NCBI GenBank assembly: GCA_017610485.1
Contig: JAFCBY010000022.1
Coordinates: 1 to 19,309, forward strand
From: Candidatus Falkowiibacteriota bacterium
Lineage (GTDB): Archaea; Iainarchaeota; Iainarchaeia; Iainarchaeales; GCA-2688035
Length of the DNA stretch: 19,309 nt
Direction: 5' to 3'
A program made the translations under genes and the position numbers. The notes under the pieces are model-generated. The model was not told where the DNA came from. It worked only from the letters and a program-made list of their open reading frames with translations, and did no database searches. Below, in pieces: positions 16,163-19,309 of the stretch; the first letter of the stretch is position 1; each line of letters begins with the position of its first letter.

Positions 16163-17086
16163 TTGGAAACAATTTTGGTTACCGGCGGTGCCGGCTTTAT
16201 TGGCTCACATTCTGTCGATTTGCTGGTTGAAAGCGGTTTCAAGGTTAGCGTGGTTGACAACCTGTCAACAGGCAGAAAGGAAAATCTCAACCCAAAAGCA
16301 GGCTTTTTTCAGGCTGACATAACAGACCTGCCTGCCTTGAAAAAGGCCTTTGAAGAGGCAAGGCCCAACTTTGTCCTGCACCAGGCAGCTCAAATAAGCC
16401 TTGCCAACTCCTTCAAGGACCCTGGCTTTGACGCTTCCTCAAACATTCTTGGCTCAATTAACGTTTTGGAATGCTGCAGGCTGTTTGATGTTAGGAAAGC
16501 AGTCCTTGCCTCATCCTGCGCTGTTTATGGCAGCCCTGAAAGGTTACCTGTGCCTGAATCCCAGCCTGCAAAGCCTGCTTCACCCTACGCTGTTTCAAAG
16601 CTCGCGGCCGAACACTACTTTTTCCACTATGGAAAAATTCCCGGCCTCGACTGTGTTGTCCTGCGATATGGCAATGTCTTTGGGCCAAGGCAAAGCCTGG
16701 GAAGCGAGACAGGCGTTGTCTCAATCTTCTTGCAAAAGATGCTTGAAGGGAAGCAGGCCACAATAAACGGCGACGGAACCCAAACAAGGGACTTTGTCTT
16801 TGTTGAGGATATAGCCAGGGCAAACCTGCTCGCCCTCCAAAAAAGCACAAAAAGCAAAGCCCTTAACATTGCCGGTGGAAACAAGACCTCTGTAAGCCAA
16901 GTGTTTTCAGAATTAAAGCAGGACACCGGATTCAAGCAAGAGCCCATTTATGGGCCAGCCATTTCAAATGAGGTAGGGCATATCTGCCTGGACATTGCTT
17001 TGGCGGAAAAGGAGTTGGGCTGGAAGCCTGCTTTTTCCCTCCGGCACGGCCTGAAAAAAACCGCTGCTTTTGCCAGGCAATCCTAG
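16163..17086 (+). CDS. galE: NAD-dependent epimerase, GalE-like (UDP-glucose 4-epimerase)
   Basis: A 307-residue short-chain dehydrogenase/reductase. It has the glycine motif TGGAGFIGSH, VVDNLSTGRKEN, the GalE-like HQAAQIS, SSCAVYG and the catalytic Tyr-Lys pair in SPYAVSKLAAEHY. Also visible are RYGNVFGPRQ, INGDGTQTRDFVFVED and NIAGG near the C-terminus. This is the pattern of archaeal GalE-type 4-epimerases, whose likely reaction is UDP-glucose to UDP-galactose or the N-acetyl forms. The start is TTG 16163, preceded by AGGGGA and a six-T spacer, only 13 bases after the preceding epimerase stop. An ATG at 16094 in the same frame lies inside that gene. Its stop abuts the stop of the TadC-like gene. 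Confidence 0.87.
   Translation: METILVTGGAGFIGSHSVDLLVESGFKVSVVDNLSTGRKENLNPKAGFFQADITDLPALKKAFEEARPNFVLHQAAQISLANSFKDPGFDASSNILGSINVLECCRLFDVRKAVLASSCAVYGSPERLPVPESQPAKPASPYAVSKLAAEHYFFHYGKIPGLDCVVLRYGNVFGPRQSLGSETGVVSIFLQKMLEGKQATINGDGTQTRDFVFVEDIARANLLALQKSTKSKALNIAGGNKTSVSQVFSELKQDTGFKQEPIYGPAISNEVGHICLDIALAEKELGWKPAFSLRHGLKKTAAFARQS
17054..17060 (-). terminator. Possible oligo-T terminator of the TadB/TadC pair
   Basis: On the minus strand, seven T follow 27 bases after the TadC-like stop and are preceded by GCAGCGG. There is no room for an intergenic terminator because the convergent genes abut. A U-run here, inside the galE-like coding region, would be a usable archaeal intrinsic terminator. 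It may also simply reflect codons for lysine in the epimerase. Confidence 0.3.
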
Positions 17087-18091
17087 TTACATCAGCCCGC
17101 CAAGGCCTCCAAGCACGCTGCTAAGCCCCATTCTTACCATAAAGAACAGGCCAAGGCCTCCAATCAGCATTAGCGGAATGTATTTTATCCCCTCTCTTTC
17201 ACTCCCTGCCCCCATTGCCCCAATTGTGAGCGATGAAAAGAATGCTGTCACTATGAGTGCCATAACAGAGAAACTTACAATGAATGGTTCTGTGATGCTT
17301 ACGGTTGGCAATCCCATGAACCTGCCTATTTGGCTCATTGAGCTGTATTCCGCCATCTGTGTTGGGGAAATCCCAAGGTTGCTTGTCTGCTCAACAAGCA
17401 GGCCGACTATCACACTGCTTATTCCGAAGAGAAGGGGTGCTCCAAACAGTGCTGCTGCAAAGATCAAGAGCACGTACATGCTTATGTTTGCCGCGACCTC
17501 TTGCTTCATGGCATTTTCTTCCCTCAGGTCTGAGCCGAGTTGTATGAGGAGGTCTGCTATTGCGCCCCCACTTTTCATTCCTTGCACAAGCAGCCAGATG
17601 CTTCTCTCTATCACCTTGCTTTTTATCTTTGTTGGAAGTTTCATTAGGCTGTCTTCCATTCTTGCCCCTGATATTATTTCCTTGCTTGCGTTCTTTAGCT
17701 CTTCCGAGATTACGCCAAATTCCGGCCTGGCTGCTGCAAACAGCGCTTTTTCCGTTGTAAGGCCTGACTTGATGTTGCTTGCGATGAGCTCTAGCACGTC
17801 TGGAAGCACTTTTTCTGCCCCTTTCCCCTCTTTCTCAGCTGTCTGGCTTAGCCAGAAGTATATGCCTCCGCCAAACAGGCTAAACGCCAGTATAAATGAC
17901 ATCAGGGGATCTACCTTGAAGAAGATGTAAAGGTTTACTGCTGCCGCGATTGCAATGCCTAGGCCGAACAAGGCCACAAAGCCAACAAACCTTTTCTCTT
18001 CAACTTGTATTCCCACATAGCCTAGCTCTCTCTTGTAAGCCTCAACAATACTTTCAGGAAGCAAAGCCGCAATTCTTTTGTATATGCCCAT
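17087..18091 (-). CDS. Type II/IV secretion F-type membrane protein (TadC/FlaJ-like)
   Basis: A 334-residue membrane protein of the T2SSF family (PF00482). There are hydrophobic segments near 35-58 and 61-82. A cytoplasmic helical core (VLPDVLELIASNIKSGLTTEKAL, in pieces from 96, then WLLVQGMKSGGAIADLL) follows. Further segments lie near 203-233, 269-290 and 302-318. The conserved LxSGxxxxxA and GGxIADxL motifs are those of platform proteins in archaeal pili, archaella and Tad systems. The start has GGGTGA six bases upstream, overlapping the stop of the TadB-like gene, so the two are co-transcribed and coupled. It is likely the membrane platform that works with a secretion ATPase to assemble a pilus-like filament; no ATPase or pilin gene is visible here. 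Confidence 0.88.
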   Translation of the reverse strand: MGIYKRIAALLPESIVEAYKRELGYVGIQVEEKRFVGFVALFGLGIAIAAAVNLYIFFKVDPLMSFILAFSLFGGGIYFWLSQTAEKEGKGAEKVLPDVLELIASNIKSGLTTEKALFAAARPEFGVISEELKNASKEIISGARMEDSLMKLPTKIKSKVIERSIWLLVQGMKSGGAIADLLIQLGSDLREENAMKQEVAANISMYVLLIFAAALFGAPLLFGISSVIVGLLVEQTSNLGISPTQMAEYSSMSQIGRFMGLPTVSITEPFIVSFSVMALIVTAFFSSLTIGAMGAGSEREGIKYIPLMLIGGLGLFFMVRMGLSSVLGGLGGLM

Positions 18092-18097
18092 CTTTTT

Positions 18098-19309
18098 TCA
18101 CCCAATTATGCTTGGTCTCCTGCTTTTTATTATGCCTATGTACATAAATTGCATGATTGCAACCATTGCCAGCAGAGCATAGAACACGAGATGCACCTTC
18201 TCAAGCCTTGACACTTCAATTTGGTCCTGGCCAAACAGGTCTTTTCCAACCGACTTTATGATGATGTTTTCCGCAAACAGCCCCATGTCCTGGCCCCTTA
18301 CAAACACTTCGCTTATGTTGCTCCCTGCCCCGTATATTGATTCGCTTTGGATAATTTTGCCTTCCTCGTCTTCTGCCGATAAGTTAATTCGTTTTCCTTC
18401 AATTTGGACAACTTTTAGTTTAATGAAAGTGCCGCTGTAGCTCTGTTTTCCGGTCAGCCCCTCTATATAATCGCCTTCCCTGTAGATTTCTCCCGGCAGG
18501 CTGTCCTGAAGTATTTTTGTGGTGTCAACAAGTACTGGCATTCCAGCTATCGCATCCCCTACCATGGGAAAGGTGAACAGTATTATAAGCAGTGTCACGC
18601 CCAGGGCCGGCATTATGACCCCAATCATCATGTACATAAGCGAGAGCACTCTCAGTTGCGAGCCATACTTGTTTATTGCACGCTTTTGCTCCCTTATCAT
18701 TGAGCTGACTGTTTCTCCCAGGACAGCGCTTATGTCTGCACCGGCACTCATTCCGTTGACAATCTGCCATAGCGCCTTTCTTAGGTAAGGGCTTGGGTTT
18801 CTTTCACCCATTTGTTCCAATGCAAACTGTTCCGGCGTGCCGGTATTTATTGCATCGATAGCTTTTTGAAATTCCTCGCTCAAAATTCCATAATCGCCTT
18901 TTGCAATCATTGACATGCTGTCAAAAAGGGAAACCCCGCTCTTCAACTGCACCAGGATTGCCCTCATGGCAAACACCATGTTTTTTTCCACTGCCCTGGT
19001 TTTTTTTCTCACCAGCATCTGCGGGTACATTACAATCTGTACAAATATCAGCAGGCCCATCAGCATCCCAATTCCTATGCCAAGCGTGAGAAAGTGCTCT
19101 GTCATTTTGCTTAGAAGCAGTGTTATCATTCCGCCGAAGAAAACCATGTAAAAGATAACGAGGAAAATCATGACTGCCCCGTATTCTCTTTCAGTGAGTT
19201 CTATTTCCGCCTGCCTTAGGGTATAAGCCAAATTTGGAAACAGCTTCTTGGTGTTTGCGCTGAACCTTATGAACGGCCTTGATACTGACCTAAGCATTGG
19301 CAACGGCAT
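18098..19309 (-). CDS. Type II/IV secretion F-type membrane protein (TadB-like) with inserted beta-rich domain, possibly partial at edge
   Basis: At least 403 residues, reaching the window edge. The first in-frame ATG sits on the last three bases, so the true start may lie further out; an ATG at residue 5 is another option. Hydrophobic segments lie near 45-67, 74-96, 222-247 and 372-394. The T2SSF core (AILVQLKSGVSLFDSMSMIAKG, in pieces from 117, and WQIVNGMSAGADISAVL) is clear. Between the last two membrane segments, residues about 250-371 form a hydrophilic, beta-rich insert (for example GDYIEGLTGKQSYSGTFIKL) that ordinary T2SSF proteins lack. Six bases separate it from the TadC-like gene. 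It is probably half of a two-protein platform for a pilus-like or secretion machine; the insert's role is unknown. Confidence 0.85.
   Translation of the reverse strand: MPLPMLRSVSRPFIRFSANTKKLFPNLAYTLRQAEIELTEREYGAVMIFLVIFYMVFFGGMITLLLSKMTEHFLTLGIGIGMLMGLLIFVQIVMYPQMLVRKKTRAVEKNMVFAMRAILVQLKSGVSLFDSMSMIAKGDYGILSEEFQKAIDAINTGTPEQFALEQMGERNPSPYLRKALWQIVNGMSAGADISAVLGETVSSMIREQKRAINKYGSQLRVLSLMYMMIGVIMPALGVTLLIILFTFPMVGDAIAGMPVLVDTTKILQDSLPGEIYREGDYIEGLTGKQSYSGTFIKLKVVQIEGKRINLSAEDEEGKIIQSESIYGAGSNISEVFVRGQDMGLFAENIIIKSVGKDLFGQDQIEVSRLEKVHLVFYALLAMVAIMQFMYIGIIKSRRPSIIG

Noticed and set aside
17101..17163. Direct repeat CAAGGCCTCCAA at 17101 and 17152
   Set aside because: Both copies encode the same glycine-rich coding motif (LGG/GLG) of the TadC-like C-terminus. 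Only two copies exist, so no CRISPR or mobile repeat is supported.
17070..17930. Long plus-strand open frame (286 codons) antisense to the TadC-like gene
   Set aside because: It mirrors the membrane-protein codons, is proline/serine-rich and has no family motif. The minus-strand frame has clear T2SSF motifs and a good ribosome-binding site.
1..19309. tRNA, rRNA, insertion sequence or CRISPR in the window
   Set aside because: No cloverleaf, transposase frame, terminal inverted repeats or regularly spaced repeats were seen on reading. Almost all bases are coding.

Overview
The window looks archaeal, though this is inference and not proof. Arginine in the epimerase genes is written almost only as AGG or AGA. 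Several start codons are TTG or GTG. Shine-Dalgarno stretches fit the archaeal 16S tail, for example GGGTGA six bases before the start at 18091. The right-hand end carries two separate type II/IV secretion F-type membrane proteins of the kind common in archaea. An uncultured or DPANN-type euryarchaeal lineage is possible, but no gene here fixes the taxon.

Layout. The left edge holds the 3' part of a methyltransferase gene on the plus strand. It converges, with 2 bases between stops, on a very long minus-strand operon running from 15117 down to 466. In transcription order this operon encodes: a Wzm-type ABC permease; a Wzt-type ATPase with a C-terminal glycan-binding domain; a GT4-methyltransferase fusion; a polysaccharide pyruvyl transferase; a GT4 enzyme; an unrecognised alpha-helical toroid-like protein; a methyltransferase; a GT4 enzyme; a methyltransferase; a GT2 enzyme; a GT2-radical SAM fusion; and two more GT4 enzymes. 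Genes overlap (often ATGA) or lie within about 30 bases of each other. The 75 bases between 15118 and 15192 separate this operon from a divergent plus-strand pair of NDP-sugar epimerases, UDP-glucuronate-4-epimerase-like and GalE-like. That pair ends stop-to-stop, with no bases between, against a minus-strand pair of TadB/TadC (FlaJ/ArlJ)-like proteins that reaches the right edge.

How it fits together (inference). The epimerases supply sugar nucleotides such as UDP-galacturonate and UDP-galactose. Five GT4 and two GT2 domains build a surface glycan on the cytoplasmic side. Methyltransferases and the pyruvyl transferase decorate it. The Wzm/Wzt pair exports the finished, probably capped, chain. 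No initiating phosphoglycosyltransferase, Wzx flippase or Wzy polymerase is visible, so initiation must be encoded elsewhere. The most unusual components are the GT2-radical SAM fusion, the GT4-methyltransferase fusion directly coupled to wzt, the toroid-like protein, and a TadB-like protein with an inserted beta-rich domain. No tRNA, rRNA, CRISPR array, insertion sequence or pseudogene was seen, and no intergenic stretch exceeds 75 bases.
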